DNA of 45,650 nt from Pelagibacteraceae bacterium AG-426-G02 (GCA_003213155.1 QCNQ01000008.1:1-45650), one strand, 5' to 3'. Counted from the stretch's first letter, positions 28,940-38,680 are shown. Program-made: numbers and translations. The notes: generated from the letters alone by a model not told the origin.

Positions 28940-29755
28940 ATGAAGATACCAGACGTTACTATTCAACAATTATTAGAAGCAGGAGTTCATCTTGGTCACA
29001 AGACCTTAAGATGGAATCCAAAAATGAAGAAATATATATTTGGAAAAAGAGATAGTATTCACATTATCGACCTTACCCAAACTTTAGAATTAACTAAAAT
29101 TGCTCTAGAAAAAGTTTACGAAACAATTTCAAACAATGGAAAAATCTTGTTTGTATCAACTAAAAAACAAGCTTCCGAGGCAATTGCAGAAGTAGCGAAA
29201 GAAACAGATCAATATTTCGTAAACTATAGATGGTTAGGTGGGATGCTCACAAATTGGGGTACCATTTCAAATTCTATAAAAAAACTAAAAAAATTAGAGA
29301 CAGATTTAGTTGCTGAGAATAGAGGATTTACAAAAAAAGAGCTTTTAAAAATGAGTGTAAAAAAAGATAAATTACAAAGATCACTTGGAGGAATTGCTGA
29401 GATGAAAAAAGTTCCTGATTTAGTATTTATTATAGATACAAATTACGAGTCACTTGCAATTCAAGAGTCAGTAAAATTAGGAATTCCAATAATTGCAATA
29501 CTAGATAGCAATTCAAATCCTGATGGTATTGATTTTCCAATACCCGGTAATGATGACGCTAGAAGATCTATAGATCTATATTGTAATCTTATTAAAGAAA
29601 CAATATTAGGTGCTAAAAAAGCTGCACCTGCTATTGAAATAAAAAAAGATACTGAAAAAAAAGAAAAAGTTGATAAATCTAAAACAATTGCTGAAACAGA
29701 CCGGGAAAAACTGGAAAAAAAATTTTCAAAAAAAAAGCCTGAAAAACTAAATTAA
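28940..29755 (+). CDS. rpsB: 30S ribosomal protein S2
   Basis: RpsB is a late-assembling small-subunit protein near the mRNA exit and S1 site. The 271 residues show the family signatures [24 protein letters not shown] (11-34) and [16 protein letters not shown]. Toward the C-terminal half are PDLVFIIDT and [26 protein letters not shown]. The last ~40 residues are a Lys-rich extension beyond the E. coli length, common in alphaproteobacteria. The start is fixed by the leader. tsf follows with no gap. Confidence 0.97.
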   Translation: MKIPDVTIQQLLEAGVHLGHKTLRWNPKMKKYIFGKRDSIHIIDLTQTLELTKIALEKVYETISNNGKILFVSTKKQASEAIAEVAKETDQYFVNYRWLGGMLTNWGTISNSIKKLKKLETDLVAENRGFTKKELLKMSVKKDKLQRSLGGIAEMKKVPDLVFIIDTNYESLAIQESVKLGIPIIAILDSNSNPDGIDFPIPGNDDARRSIDLYCNLIKETILGAKKAAPAIEIKKDTEKKEKVDKSKTIAETDREKLEKKFSKKKPEKLN

Positions 29756-30607
29756 ATGAGCGATATAGAAAAAGTAAAAAAACTAAGAGAGGCAACAGGT
29801 GCAGGATTTAAAGATTGTAATTTAGCAATTAAAGAATCTGGAGGTGATTTAGATAAAGCTGTTGAAATTTTAAGAGTAAAAGGAATTTCAAAAGCCTCAA
29901 AAAAAATGTCAAGAGACGCAAAAGAAGGAGTTGTTGCGGTTAGTGGAGATCAAAATAAGACATCAATTATTGAAGTAAATTGTGAAACAGATTTTGTTGC
30001 TAAAAATGATGATTTTATAAATTTTGTGAAAGAATTAAGTGAAATAAACAATCAAAATAATTCAAATATTGAAAAATTAAAAAAATCTATAATGAAAAAT
30101 AATATTACAGTTGAGGAAAATTTAGTTGCTTTAATTGCTAAAATTGGAGAAAAAATCACAATTGGTAAAACAAAAACAATTTCAAATTCTTCCTCAGTGA
30201 ATTATCAATATTTACATACTGTGGTTAAAGATAACTTAGCTAAATTAGCTGTAATTGTCTCATTAGAAACTAAAGATAATTCTGAAACTGTAAAAACATT
30301 TGGAAAACAATTATCTATGCATATAGCAGCATCAAACCCTTTAGCTTTAGAATCTAAATTAATTGATAAAGCCATTATAGACAAAGAACAGGAATTGGTT
30401 ACAGAGGAACTTAAAAATTCAGGAAAATCAGAAGAGATTGCCAAAAAAATTAGTTTAGGTAAAATGAACAAATTTAAGGAAGAAAATGCTCTTTTAACAC
30501 AAGCTTGGGTTATGGAACCAAAAAAGAAAGTTCAAGATGTTTTAAAAGAACTTGCTATTAATGATTTAAAGATCAAGGAGTTCAGCAGAATTAAAATAGG
30601 GGAATAA
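29756..30607 (+). CDS. tsf: Elongation factor Ts
   Basis: EF-Ts is the nucleotide exchange factor that regenerates EF-Tu-GTP. The 283 residues begin with the UBA-like N-terminal domain ([18 protein letters not shown]) and include the conserved [13 protein letters not shown] core motif. The C-terminal module is present and the length is standard. It abuts rpsB and frr directly; pyrH, normally between tsf and frr, is absent. Confidence 0.97.
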   Translation: MSDIEKVKKLREATGAGFKDCNLAIKESGGDLDKAVEILRVKGISKASKKMSRDAKEGVVAVSGDQNKTSIIEVNCETDFVAKNDDFINFVKELSEINNQNNSNIEKLKKSIMKNNITVEENLVALIAKIGEKITIGKTKTISNSSSVNYQYLHTVVKDNLAKLAVIVSLETKDNSETVKTFGKQLSMHIAASNPLALESKLIDKAIIDKEQELVTEELKNSGKSEEIAKKISLGKMNKFKEENALLTQAWVMEPKKKVQDVLKELAINDLKIKEFSRIKIGE

Positions 30608-31159
30608 ATGTTTGATGAAAAATCACATAGCCTCAAAATGGATAAATCAATAGAAGCTTTTTCAAAAGAATTATCATCATTAAGAACCGGTCGAGCAAAT
30701 GCTGCAATGTTAGATATTATTAGAGTAGATGTTTATGGACAACAAATGCCAATTAATCAAATTGGGAGTATAACAACACCAGAGCCAAGAATGATTAATG
30801 TTCAAGTTTGGGATCAAAATAATGTTCCTTTAGTTGATGCAGCTATAAAGAAATCTGAATTAGGATTAAATCCACAAATTGATGGCCAACTAATTCGATT
30901 GCCAGTACCTGAGCTTAATGAAGAGCGGAGAAACGAGCTAAAAAAGTTGATTAAATCTATGGGCGAGAAATGTAAAATTTCTATTCGAAATATCCGAAGA
31001 GAAGCAAATGAAGAACTTAAAAAACTTTTAAAATCAAAAGAAATTGGTGAAGATGAAGAAAAATCTTTTGAAAAAAATGTTCAAAACATCACTGATAAGC
31101 ATATTCAAATAGTTGATGAAAAAGTCTCTTCAAAAGAAAAAGAAATAATGACTATATGA
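30608..31159 (+). CDS. frr: Ribosome recycling factor
   Basis: RRF splits post-termination ribosomes together with EF-G. The 183 residues match the family throughout: SLRTGRANAAMLD near residue 25, VDVYGQQMPINQIGSI, then LPVPELNEERRNEL and KISIRNIRREANEEL. Start ATG 30608 directly follows the tsf stop and is preceded by AGGGGA (30598-30603), one of the better ribosome-binding sites here. The end overlaps uppS by 4 nt. Confidence 0.97.
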   Translation: MFDEKSHSLKMDKSIEAFSKELSSLRTGRANAAMLDIIRVDVYGQQMPINQIGSITTPEPRMINVQVWDQNNVPLVDAAIKKSELGLNPQIDGQLIRLPVPELNEERRNELKKLIKSMGEKCKISIRNIRREANEELKKLLKSKEIGEDEEKSFEKNVQNITDKHIQIVDEKVSSKEKEIMTI

Positions 31160-31830
31160 ACCCATTAAATCATGTAGCCATTATCATGGATGGTAATGGA
31201 AGATGGGGCTTAAAATATAGAAATTCTAGAAACGTAGGACACAAAGAAGGCTTAAAAACAGTTGAAACAATAATTAAATCCTCAATAAAAAATAAAGTAA
31301 AACACCTAACACTATATGCTTTTTCTACTGAAAATTGGAAAAGACCAAAAAAAGAAATTAATTATCTTTTTAAATTATTAGAAAATTTTTTAACAAAGAG
31401 ACTTGATGATATTCACAAACAAAATATAAAGATTAAAATTTTAGGCTATAAACGATTTTCAAAAAAATTAAATTTTCTTTTAAACTTTGCAGAAAAAAAA
31501 ACAATAAATAATTCTAAATTACAAATTAATTTAGCTTTAAATTATGGATCGAAATTAGAACTTATAAATGCTTTTAAAAAAATTAAAAGAAACAAGATTA
31601 AAATTAATGAAAAAAACTTAGAAAAACATCTCCAAACTAAAAATATTCCAGATCCAGATATATTGATTAGAACTGGTAATACTAAAAGACTAAGTAATTT
31701 CTTATTATGGCAATTAGCTTATTCTGAAATTTTCTTTGAAAAAAAATTATGGCCTGCATTTACAGAAAAAGATTACATCAAAATTATTAAAGAGTATAAA
31801 AATATAAAAAGAAATTTTGGAAGAATATGA
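31156..31830 (+). CDS. uppS: Undecaprenyl diphosphate synthase
   Basis: UppS (cis-prenyltransferase) makes the C55 lipid carrier for peptidoglycan and glycan export by adding isopentenyl units to farnesyl diphosphate. The 224 residues contain the active-site MDGNGRWG (catalytic Asp12), the STENWKRP motif and the substrate-binding DPDILIRTGNTKRLSNFLLWQ. The protein is strongly Lys/Asn-rich. It overlaps frr and cdsA by 4 nt each. Confidence 0.95.
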   Translation: MNPLNHVAIIMDGNGRWGLKYRNSRNVGHKEGLKTVETIIKSSIKNKVKHLTLYAFSTENWKRPKKEINYLFKLLENFLTKRLDDIHKQNIKIKILGYKRFSKKLNFLLNFAEKKTINNSKLQINLALNYGSKLELINAFKKIKRNKIKINEKNLEKHLQTKNIPDPDILIRTGNTKRLSNFLLWQLAYSEIFFEKKLWPAFTEKDYIKIIKEYKNIKRNFGRI

Positions 31831-32498
31831 TTAACCAAGAATTACAAAAAAGAATTTTAAGTTCAATAATTTTGGTACCAGTATCATTTTTTTTTATTAT
31901 TCAGGGATCTTTAACTTTTATATTTTTTTTAAGTTTAATTTTTTTTTTAACGAGTTTGGAGTGGTTTAAAATGACAAAGAATAAAGATTTAATTAGAATT
32001 TTTGGATTATTCTTTTTATTTTTTTCTTTTTTTTCGACAGTTTATCTTAGACAATATATCGGTTTAAATTTCTTTCTATTTTTGATTACAATTTGCATAT
32101 TTACTGACATTGGTGGTTATATTTTTGGTAAAACATTTAAGGGACCTAGATTAACTAAAATAAGTCCAAAAAAAACATTTTCAGGGGTTATTGGTAGCTT
32201 TTTAATGGCATTATTATCGGGGCTAATTTATGTTAAATATTTAGGGAAAAAAAGTGGAATACTTTTGGAAACGGATCCAATATTTATAATTCTATTAATC
32301 TTATTCATTTCATTAACGAGCCAAATAGGAGATTTAATTATTTCGTATTTCAAAAGAAAAGCTAAATTAAAAGATACTGGAAATATTTTACCAGGACACG
32401 GAGGCATCTTAGATAGGATTGATGGCATAATTTTTGTAATGCCAATAATATATCTATGTGTATTACCTATCTTAATTAATAAATTAGATCTTATTTAA
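31827..32498 (+). CDS. cdsA: Phosphatidate cytidylyltransferase (short form)
   Basis: CdsA converts phosphatidic acid and CTP to CDP-diacylglycerol, the branch point of phospholipid synthesis. The 223 residues are mostly hydrophobic. They carry the CDS signature near the C terminus: SYFKRKAKLKDTG followed by PGHGGILDRIDG. The family is usually ~260-290 residues; this copy starts with fewer N-terminal helices (about six visible in all). No upstream extension is possible without running into uppS, which it overlaps by 4 nt. Confidence 0.92.
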   Translation: MINQELQKRILSSIILVPVSFFFIIQGSLTFIFFLSLIFFLTSLEWFKMTKNKDLIRIFGLFFLFFSFFSTVYLRQYIGLNFFLFLITICIFTDIGGYIFGKTFKGPRLTKISPKKTFSGVIGSFLMALLSGLIYVKYLGKKSGILLETDPIFIILLILFISLTSQIGDLIISYFKRKAKLKDTGNILPGHGGILDRIDGIIFVMPIIYLCVLPILINKLDLI

Positions 32499-32500
32499 TA

Positions 32501-33667
32501 ATGAAAAAAAAAATTGCCATTCTTGGTTCCACAGGTTCAATTGGAAAATGTTTAATTAATATAATTAAAAAAGATAAAAGAAATTTTGAAATAATTCTTT
32601 TATCTGCTGATGAAAACTATAAAGAGCTTTTTAAACAAGCTAAATTTTTTAAAGTTAAAAATTTAATTATCACTAATAAGCATAGTTATAATGAAATAAA
32701 AAAAAATAGGCTTTCCAAAAAAATAAATATTTACAATGACTTTAATGATTTTAAAAAAATTTTTAAAAAAAAAATTGACTATACAATGAGTTCTATTTCA
32801 GGAATACAGGGACTTAAACCCACGATTGAAATCATTAAATACACAAAAAGAATAGCTATTGCTAACAAGGAGGCAATTATATGCGGGTGGGATTTAATTG
32901 AGAAAAGGTTAAATAAACACAAAACAGAATTTATACCTGTGGACTCTGAACATTTTTCAATTTGGTATGCATTACAAAATATTGAAAAAAATCTAATTGA
33001 AAAAATCTACTTAACTGCATCAGGTGGTCCATTTCTGGATAAAACTTTAAAAAAATTAAAAAAAATTAATATTAACCAGGTTATAAATCATCCTAATTGG
33101 AAAATGGGAAAAAAAATATCAACAGACTCTGCAACTATGATTAATAAAGTTTTTGAAATTATAGAGGCAAAGAAAATATTCAAAATTTCTTACAATAAAT
33201 TAGAAATTATAATTCATCCAAAATCATATGTGCATGCTATAATTAAACTTAAAAATGGGTTGACTAAAATTATTGTTCACGACACTAACATGAAAATACC
33301 AATTTTTAATTCTTTGCATTTATCAAAAAAAATGATTAATTCTAAAAAATTAGATTTCAACATACTAAATAATTTGGATTTTAGGACTGCAAATTCTAAA
33401 AAATTTCCATTAATAAAAGTCCTTAAAATGTTACCTAACAATACATCATTATTTGAAACTATTTTGGTATCTATTAATGACAAATTTGTAGAATTATTTT
33501 TGAAGAATAAGATTAAATTTACTGATATTTCGAAAAAAATGAATAAAATGTTAAATCTATATACTTTTAAAAAATATAAAAAGATTAAACCGAAAAGTAT
33601 TAATGAAATTATAGATATGAATGAAAAGATTAAAGAAAGAATTGAAATTTTAAATAAAAATAAATGA
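32501..33667 (+). CDS. dxr: 1-deoxy-D-xylulose 5-phosphate reductoisomerase
   Basis: Dxr catalyses the second step of the MEP isoprenoid pathway, giving 2-C-methyl-D-erythritol 4-phosphate with NADPH. The 388 residues begin with the Rossmann motif GSTGSIG (9-15). They show IANKEAIICGW, the metal ligands in PVDSEHF (Asp148, Glu150), the ASGGPF loop, and NHPNWKMGKKISTDSATMIN. It supplies precursors for the UppS product two genes upstream. The stop overlaps bamA by 4 nt; rseP, often between the two, is missing. Confidence 0.95.
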   Translation: MKKKIAILGSTGSIGKCLINIIKKDKRNFEIILLSADENYKELFKQAKFFKVKNLIITNKHSYNEIKKNRLSKKINIYNDFNDFKKIFKKKIDYTMSSISGIQGLKPTIEIIKYTKRIAIANKEAIICGWDLIEKRLNKHKTEFIPVDSEHFSIWYALQNIEKNLIEKIYLTASGGPFLDKTLKKLKKININQVINHPNWKMGKKISTDSATMINKVFEIIEAKKIFKISYNKLEIIIHPKSYVHAIIKLKNGLTKIIVHDTNMKIPIFNSLHLSKKMINSKKLDFNILNNLDFRTANSKKFPLIKVLKMLPNNTSLFETILVSINDKFVELFLKNKIKFTDISKKMNKMLNLYTFKKYKKIKPKSINEIIDMNEKIKERIEILNKNK

Positions 33668-35913
33668 ATATGCCAAAATCATTTTATAAATTAAATTTAT
33701 TATTATTTTTTTTTCTAATCTTTGCTTCAATATTAAGAGCAGAAGTAATTGATAAGATAAATGTAGAGGGGAATAAACGTATTTCCTCACAGACAATTAA
33801 AATGTTTAGTGGAGTGTCTATTAGCGACAATGTAACTGAGGTAGATTTAAATAATATTCTCAAAAGATTATATAATACAAATTTCTTTGATATAGTTTCT
33901 GTAAAAGTTTTAAATAAAACTTTAATTATAAAAGTAAAAGAAAATCCAGTTATACAAAATATAAGTTATGAAGGTGTCAAATCATCTAAAATTTTAGAAG
34001 ATTTAAAAAAAAATTCTATTCTAAAATCAAGATCCTCTTTTAATAAAGTGTTATTAGAAAAGGAAATAAAGAAAATAAAAAATTTTTTAAAAAATATGGG
34101 TTATTATTTCTCCAAAATTGAAATTTCAATTGATGAGTTAAAGGATAATAAAATTAATTTAAATTATAATATCTCTCTTGGAGAAAAAGCTAAAATAAAA
34201 AAAATTTCTTTTATTGGCGATAAAATTTTCAAGGATAAAAAATTAAAAAATGTAATTTTAAGTGAGGAATATAAGCCTTGGAAATTCTTATCTGGAAGAA
34301 AATATCTAAATGAGTCTATGATAAGCTATGATGAAAGATTACTTAAAAATTTTTATTTGAATAAAGGTTTTTATAATGTTGTGGTTAATTCTTCATTTGC
34401 AAAAATGATTGATGATCAATCTTTTGAACTAATATTTAATATTGACGCTAACACAAAAGTATTTTTTGGCAATCTAAAGTTAGATTTACCAAATGATTTT
34501 TCTAAATCTCATTATGAGGTAGTTGAAAAATTTTTTGAAAGATTAGAAAATGAACCATATTCTGTAAATAGAATTGAAGATATTGTTGAAAAAATTGAAG
34601 TAATAACTATTAATGAACAATATGAGTCTATTAAGGCTAGTGTAAATGAAAACATAATTTCAAATAAGATAAATATAAGTTTTAAAATAGAAGAAACTGA
34701 AAAGTTCTTTATTGAACGAATTAATATTTTTGGAAATAATATTACAAGAGAGTCAGTTATAAGAAATCAAATTGAAATAGATGAAGGTGATCCATTTAAT
34801 CAAATTCTTTATGCAAAATCGTTAAATAACATAAAAGCTTTAAATTTTTTTGAAAAAGTTGAGGGTGAGATTTTTGATGGAAATCAATTTAATTCAAAAA
34901 TAATTAATATTAATATAACCGAAAAAGCTACAGGTGAGATTTTTGCTGGTGTTGGAACAGGTACAGATGGTTCAAATTTTTCTTTCGGAATTAAAGAAAA
35001 TAATTATTTAGGTAGAGGAGTAAAAGTTGATAGTAATTTAATGGTTTCAGAGGAGAGAATTAAAGGAAAATTTATAGTTTCTAACCCAAATTATAAAAAT
35101 TCTGATAAAAATTTTGATTTAGCTCTTGAAGCCACCTCAATTGATAGATTAGCAACATCTGGTTACAAATCTAACGTTACAGGTTTCTCTTTTGGGACAA
35201 ATTTTGAGTTTTTAGATGATTTGAGGTTAGGATTATCCACAAAGAATAATTTCGAAAAAATAGATGTCGACTCAAGTGCATCCTCTAAGCAAAAAAAACA
35301 AGATGGAAATTATTTTGATAGTTTTATTGGATTAGATTTTATTTATGATAAAAGAAATCAAAAATATCAAACTACAGATGGTTTTTTCAGCAATTACAAT
35401 GTAAATGTACCAATTATTAGTGATACAAACACCTTAACAAATATTTATAATTATAAAATCTTTAAAGAGCTATACGAAAATAATGTATCGACTCTATCTC
35501 TTTTGTTTAAAGCAGCAAGCTCTTTAAGCAGTGACGATGTTAAATTATCAGAGAGATTATATTTATCTGGAAAAAGATTGAGAGGTTTTGAGTCAGGCAA
35601 GGTAGGACCTAAAGATGGCAGTGATTTTATTGGAGGTAATTATGTATCGAGTATAAATGCAACTACAACTTTACCCGTTATTTTTCAAAATGTTCAAAAT
35701 GTGGATGTCGTGATGTTTGCAGATGCAGCAAATATTTGGGGAGTTGACTACGATAGTTCTCTTGACAAGAGTGGTATTAGAAGTTCAATTGGATTAGGAC
35801 TAGATTGGTTAACACCGGTTGGACCTTTAACTTTTTCATTTGCCCATCCAGTAACAAAGGAGTCTACTGATATTGAAGAAACATTCAGATTTAATATAGG
35901 CACAACTTTTTAA
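33664..35913 (+). CDS. bamA: Outer membrane protein assembly factor BamA
   Basis: BamA is the Omp85 core of the machine inserting beta-barrel proteins in the outer membrane. The 749 residues have a signal peptide (helix ~9-22, likely cleavage after LRA at 26). Tandem POTRA repeats span to about 400, starting EVIDKINVEGNKRIS. A C-terminal 16-strand barrel ends in a terminal Phe, with the conserved RGF motif in KRLRGFESGKVGPKDG. The neighbours skp, fabZ and lpx are the usual envelope cluster. It overlaps dxr by 4 nt and skp by one base. Confidence 0.95.
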   Translation: MNMPKSFYKLNLLLFFFLIFASILRAEVIDKINVEGNKRISSQTIKMFSGVSISDNVTEVDLNNILKRLYNTNFFDIVSVKVLNKTLIIKVKENPVIQNISYEGVKSSKILEDLKKNSILKSRSSFNKVLLEKEIKKIKNFLKNMGYYFSKIEISIDELKDNKINLNYNISLGEKAKIKKISFIGDKIFKDKKLKNVILSEEYKPWKFLSGRKYLNESMISYDERLLKNFYLNKGFYNVVVNSSFAKMIDDQSFELIFNIDANTKVFFGNLKLDLPNDFSKSHYEVVEKFFERLENEPYSVNRIEDIVEKIEVITINEQYESIKASVNENIISNKINISFKIEETEKFFIERINIFGNNITRESVIRNQIEIDEGDPFNQILYAKSLNNIKALNFFEKVEGEIFDGNQFNSKIININITEKATGEIFAGVGTGTDGSNFSFGIKENNYLGRGVKVDSNLMVSEERIKGKFIVSNPNYKNSDKNFDLALEATSIDRLATSGYKSNVTGFSFGTNFEFLDDLRLGLSTKNNFEKIDVDSSASSKQKKQDGNYFDSFIGLDFIYDKRNQKYQTTDGFFSNYNVNVPIISDTNTLTNIYNYKIFKELYENNVSTLSLLFKAASSLSSDDVKLSERLYLSGKRLRGFESGKVGPKDGSDFIGGNYVSSINATTTLPVIFQNVQNVDVVMFADAANIWGVDYDSSLDKSGIRSSIGLGLDWLTPVGPLTFSFAHPVTKESTDIEETFRFNIGTTF

Positions 35914-36425
35914 TGAACAACATAAAAAAATTTATTATTTTTTTATTGGTGCTCTTTATTTCTGTGCCAGCAGCATTTAGTGAAAATAAAATTGTTTATC
36001 TAGATTTAGATAGTTTAGTTAGTAATACAAAAGCTGGTAAAAAAATTTTAAACAGGCTTGAGAAATCAAAAAAAGATGCATTGTCAAAATTTGAAAAAAA
36101 AGAAAAGGAACTAAAAAAAATTGAAAATGAAATAAAAAGTCAAAAAAATATAATTTCTGAGGAAGAATTAAAGAAAAAATTAATGGAATTTAGAAAAGAA
36201 ATATCTACTTTTAATAAGGATAAACAAAAAGTCGTAAATGAGTTTAACCAAAAAAAGAAAGCTGAATTTGAAGAATTTTTTAAAAAGATAACACCAATAA
36301 TTGAAAAATATGTAAATGAAAAAAAAATTGATATAGTGCTTGATAAAAAAAATATTTTCGTAGCAAGTAAAAAGAAAAACGTTACTCAGGAAATTATCAA
36401 AATAATTGACATTGAAATTAAATGA
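35913..36425 (+). CDS. skp: Periplasmic chaperone Skp/OmpH
   Basis: Skp is a periplasmic holdase that delivers unfolded outer membrane proteins toward BamA. The 170 residues include a signal peptide (cleavage likely after AAFS, about residue 23), a short beta segment (KIVYLDLDSLVSNTKAGKKIL), and a long Lys/Glu coiled coil at about 45-125. A second strand region (IDIVLDKKNIFVAS) lies near the end. This is the jellyfish-tentacle Skp layout. The sequence is highly charged, so the call leans on architecture and on its place after bamA. Confidence 0.88.
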   Translation: MNNIKKFIIFLLVLFISVPAAFSENKIVYLDLDSLVSNTKAGKKILNRLEKSKKDALSKFEKKEKELKKIENEIKSQKNIISEEELKKKLMEFRKEISTFNKDKQKVVNEFNQKKKAEFEEFFKKITPIIEKYVNEKKIDIVLDKKNIFVASKKKNVTQEIIKIIDIEIK

Positions 36426-36871
36426 GCACATCATTAAACAAAAAACAAATAATTGAATTATTACCTCATCGTGAGCCAATGTTATTAATTGATGAACTTT
36501 ATGATATTAAAAAATTGTTTTCAGCATCAGCTATTGTAAATGTAAAAAAAGATAGTTTTTTTGTTGATGGTCATTTCCCAGGGCAACCAGTTATGCCTGG
36601 TGTATTAATTGTTGAGTCATTTGGTCAAGCCGCAGCTGCTTTAACAGCGCATGGTTTAGATAAATCAACATATGAAAATAAACTAGTATTCCTAATGGGA
36701 GTCGAAAAAGCAAGATTTAGAAACCCTGTTATACCAGATTGCAAATTAATTTTAAAAATAGAAGCTATTAGATCTCATGGCCGTGTCTGGAAATATAAAG
36801 GTGAAGCATTTGTAGATGATAAAAAAATGGCAGATGCAATATGGTCCGCTACGATTGTAGATAAGAAATAA
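36422..36871 (+). CDS. fabZ: 3-hydroxyacyl-[acyl-carrier-protein] dehydratase FabZ
   Basis: FabZ dehydrates beta-hydroxyacyl-ACP in fatty-acid elongation and competes for the same hydroxyacyl-ACP pool as LpxA. The 149 residues form a single hot-dog fold with LLPHREPMLLID, then catalytic His51 (DGHFPGQPVMPG) and Glu65 (IVESFGQAA). It overlaps skp by 4 nt. A 51-nt gap, the largest within this operon, separates it from lpxD. In most relatives lpxD precedes fabZ; here the order is reversed. Confidence 0.96.
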   Translation: MSTSLNKKQIIELLPHREPMLLIDELYDIKKLFSASAIVNVKKDSFFVDGHFPGQPVMPGVLIVESFGQAAAALTAHGLDKSTYENKLVFLMGVEKARFRNPVIPDCKLILKIEAIRSHGRVWKYKGEAFVDDKKMADAIWSATIVDKK

Positions 36872-36922
36872 TTAGCAATAATTTTTGATAACACATCAAT
36901 TCCCTCTTTGGTAAAAGTAATT

Positions 36923-37900
36923 ATGTTTAATCCATTCTTTACTAACAGTGGCCCTTTCAATATTTTAGAAATTTTAAAAATTTTAAAAATTGAACTTAAA
37001 ATTGAAAAAAATCAAATAGTAAAAGACATTAAAGATTTATTTAACGCTGAAAAAGATTGTATTACTTTTTTTCATTCAAAAAAATATAATGAAATAGCTA
37101 AGAAAACTAAAGCTTCTTATTGTTTAACAACGCAAAATTTAAAAGATTATCTTCCAAAAAATTGTATTGCTATTGTTGTGGATAATGTATTAATTTCTAC
37201 TTCACTTGTAACTCAAAAATTTTACCCAAATTCAATTGAAGACGAATACGATAAATCTGCAATTAATATTAATGATACTGATTTTAAAGCAATAGTAAAA
37301 ACCGGAAAAAATGTATTAGTTGGAGAAAATGTGAAAATTGGTAAAGATTGCTTAATTGGGCATAATACAATTATTGAACGTAATGTACAAATTGGTGATA
37401 ATTGCAAAATTGGATCAAATACAATTTTAAGAAACACTATTATTAAAGATAACGTGACTATTTTAGATAATTGTGTAATTGGAAAAAAAGGATTTGGTTT
37501 TTTTCCTAATAATAATAAGAATATTCGGTATCCGCATATAGGCATTGTTATTATAAATGAAAATTGTGAAATTGGGTGTGGATCTACAATTGATCGTGGT
37601 TCATTATCAAATACAGAAATTGGTAAAAATACTTTTTTGGATAATCAAATCCATATAGCTCATAATGTAAAAATTGGTGAAAATACAATTTTAGCTGGAC
37701 AAGTTGGAGTTGCTGGAAGTTCAATTATCGGAAACAACGTAAAAATTGGAGGCCAGGCTGGTATTTCCGGACACATTAAAGTTGGTAATAACGTTGAAAT
37801 AGGTGGCGGCAGTGGAGTCATAAAGGATGTGCCAGATAACTCTAAAGTTATGGGCTATCCAGCAAAAAGTATTAGAAAATTTTTGAAAGATAATAGATGA
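36923..37900 (+). CDS. lpxD: UDP-3-O-acylglucosamine N-acyltransferase
   Basis: LpxD adds the second hydroxyacyl chain in lipid A synthesis. From ATG 36923 it has 325 residues: an N-terminal uridine-binding domain (about 1-100), then a left-handed beta-helix of I-G-x-N hexapeptide repeats with the catalytic His247 in HIAHNVKIG. The end NSKVMGYPAKSIRKFLK is typical. A TTG at 36908 would add MVKVI, but the ATG is preferred because MFNPFF fits the family N terminus. It overlaps lpxA by 4 nt. Confidence 0.93.
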   Translation: MFNPFFTNSGPFNILEILKILKIELKIEKNQIVKDIKDLFNAEKDCITFFHSKKYNEIAKKTKASYCLTTQNLKDYLPKNCIAIVVDNVLISTSLVTQKFYPNSIEDEYDKSAININDTDFKAIVKTGKNVLVGENVKIGKDCLIGHNTIIERNVQIGDNCKIGSNTILRNTIIKDNVTILDNCVIGKKGFGFFPNNNKNIRYPHIGIVIINENCEIGCGSTIDRGSLSNTEIGKNTFLDNQIHIAHNVKIGENTILAGQVGVAGSSIIGNNVKIGGQAGISGHIKVGNNVEIGGGSGVIKDVPDNSKVMGYPAKSIRKFLKDNR

Positions 37901-38679
37901 TACACAAAACTGCTATTGTTGATCCAAAATCAAAAATTTCATCCAATGTAGATGTAGGCGCCTATTCAGTAATTGGACCAAATGTTGAGATAGGAGAAAA
38001 TACTATTATCCAATCTCATGTTAGTATTATTGGAAACACTAAAATTGGGAAGAAAAATAAGATATATCCATTTGCCTCTATTGGAAACGATCCTCAAGAT
38101 CTAAAATTTAATGGTGAGGATACTAAATTAGAAATTGGAGATAACAATAAAATTAGAGAATATGTAACAATAAATCCAGGTACCAAAGGTGGGGGTGGTA
38201 TTACTAAAATTGGTAATGGATGTTTGTTTATGGTCTCTTCACATATAGCACATGATTGCTTAGTTGAGGACAATGTAATACTTGCAAATAATGTTCCTCT
38301 CGGTGGACATGCACATATAGAGCAAAATGTAATAATCGGAGGTAATTCAGCAGTGCAACAATTTACTAGAGTAGGTAAGTTTGCAATGATAGGTGGAATG
38401 TGTGGTGTTGTAAGAGATATCATCCCTTATGCTATGGTTCATGGTAATAGAAGTGTTCTTCAAGGGTTAAATTTAATTGGTTTAAGAAGACAAAATGTGC
38501 CTAATAAAGAAATACTAGTTTTAAGTGAAGCATATAAAGAGATTTTCAAAAGTGAAAATTTAACAGATAATTTAAGGAATTTAAGTTCTGAATTTAAAAA
38601 GAATAATCTTGTAAAAGATGTTATTGAATTTTTAGTGAAAGATAAAAAAAGACCAATATGCACTCCTTTTTCAAAATAA
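37897..38679 (+). CDS. lpxA: UDP-N-acetylglucosamine acyltransferase
   Basis: LpxA starts lipid A synthesis by moving a 3-hydroxyacyl chain from ACP to UDP-GlcNAc. The 260 residues form a hexapeptide-repeat beta-helix beginning IHKTAIVDPKSKI and including the catalytic His119 in SSHIAHDC. The C-terminal helical domain follows from about 190 (LIGLRRQNVPNKEI). It lies between lpxD and lpxI with one base to lpxI, so the pathway steps are clustered. Confidence 0.96.
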   Translation: MIHKTAIVDPKSKISSNVDVGAYSVIGPNVEIGENTIIQSHVSIIGNTKIGKKNKIYPFASIGNDPQDLKFNGEDTKLEIGDNNKIREYVTINPGTKGGGGITKIGNGCLFMVSSHIAHDCLVEDNVILANNVPLGGHAHIEQNVIIGGNSAVQQFTRVGKFAMIGGMCGVVRDIIPYAMVHGNRSVLQGLNLIGLRRQNVPNKEILVLSEAYKEIFKSENLTDNLRNLSSEFKKNNLVKDVIEFLVKDKKRPICTPFSK

Positions 38680-38680
38680 A

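Noticed and set aside
36908-36922. TTG start for lpxD
   Set aside because: The ATG 15 nt downstream gives a better family N terminus and a more usual start codon.
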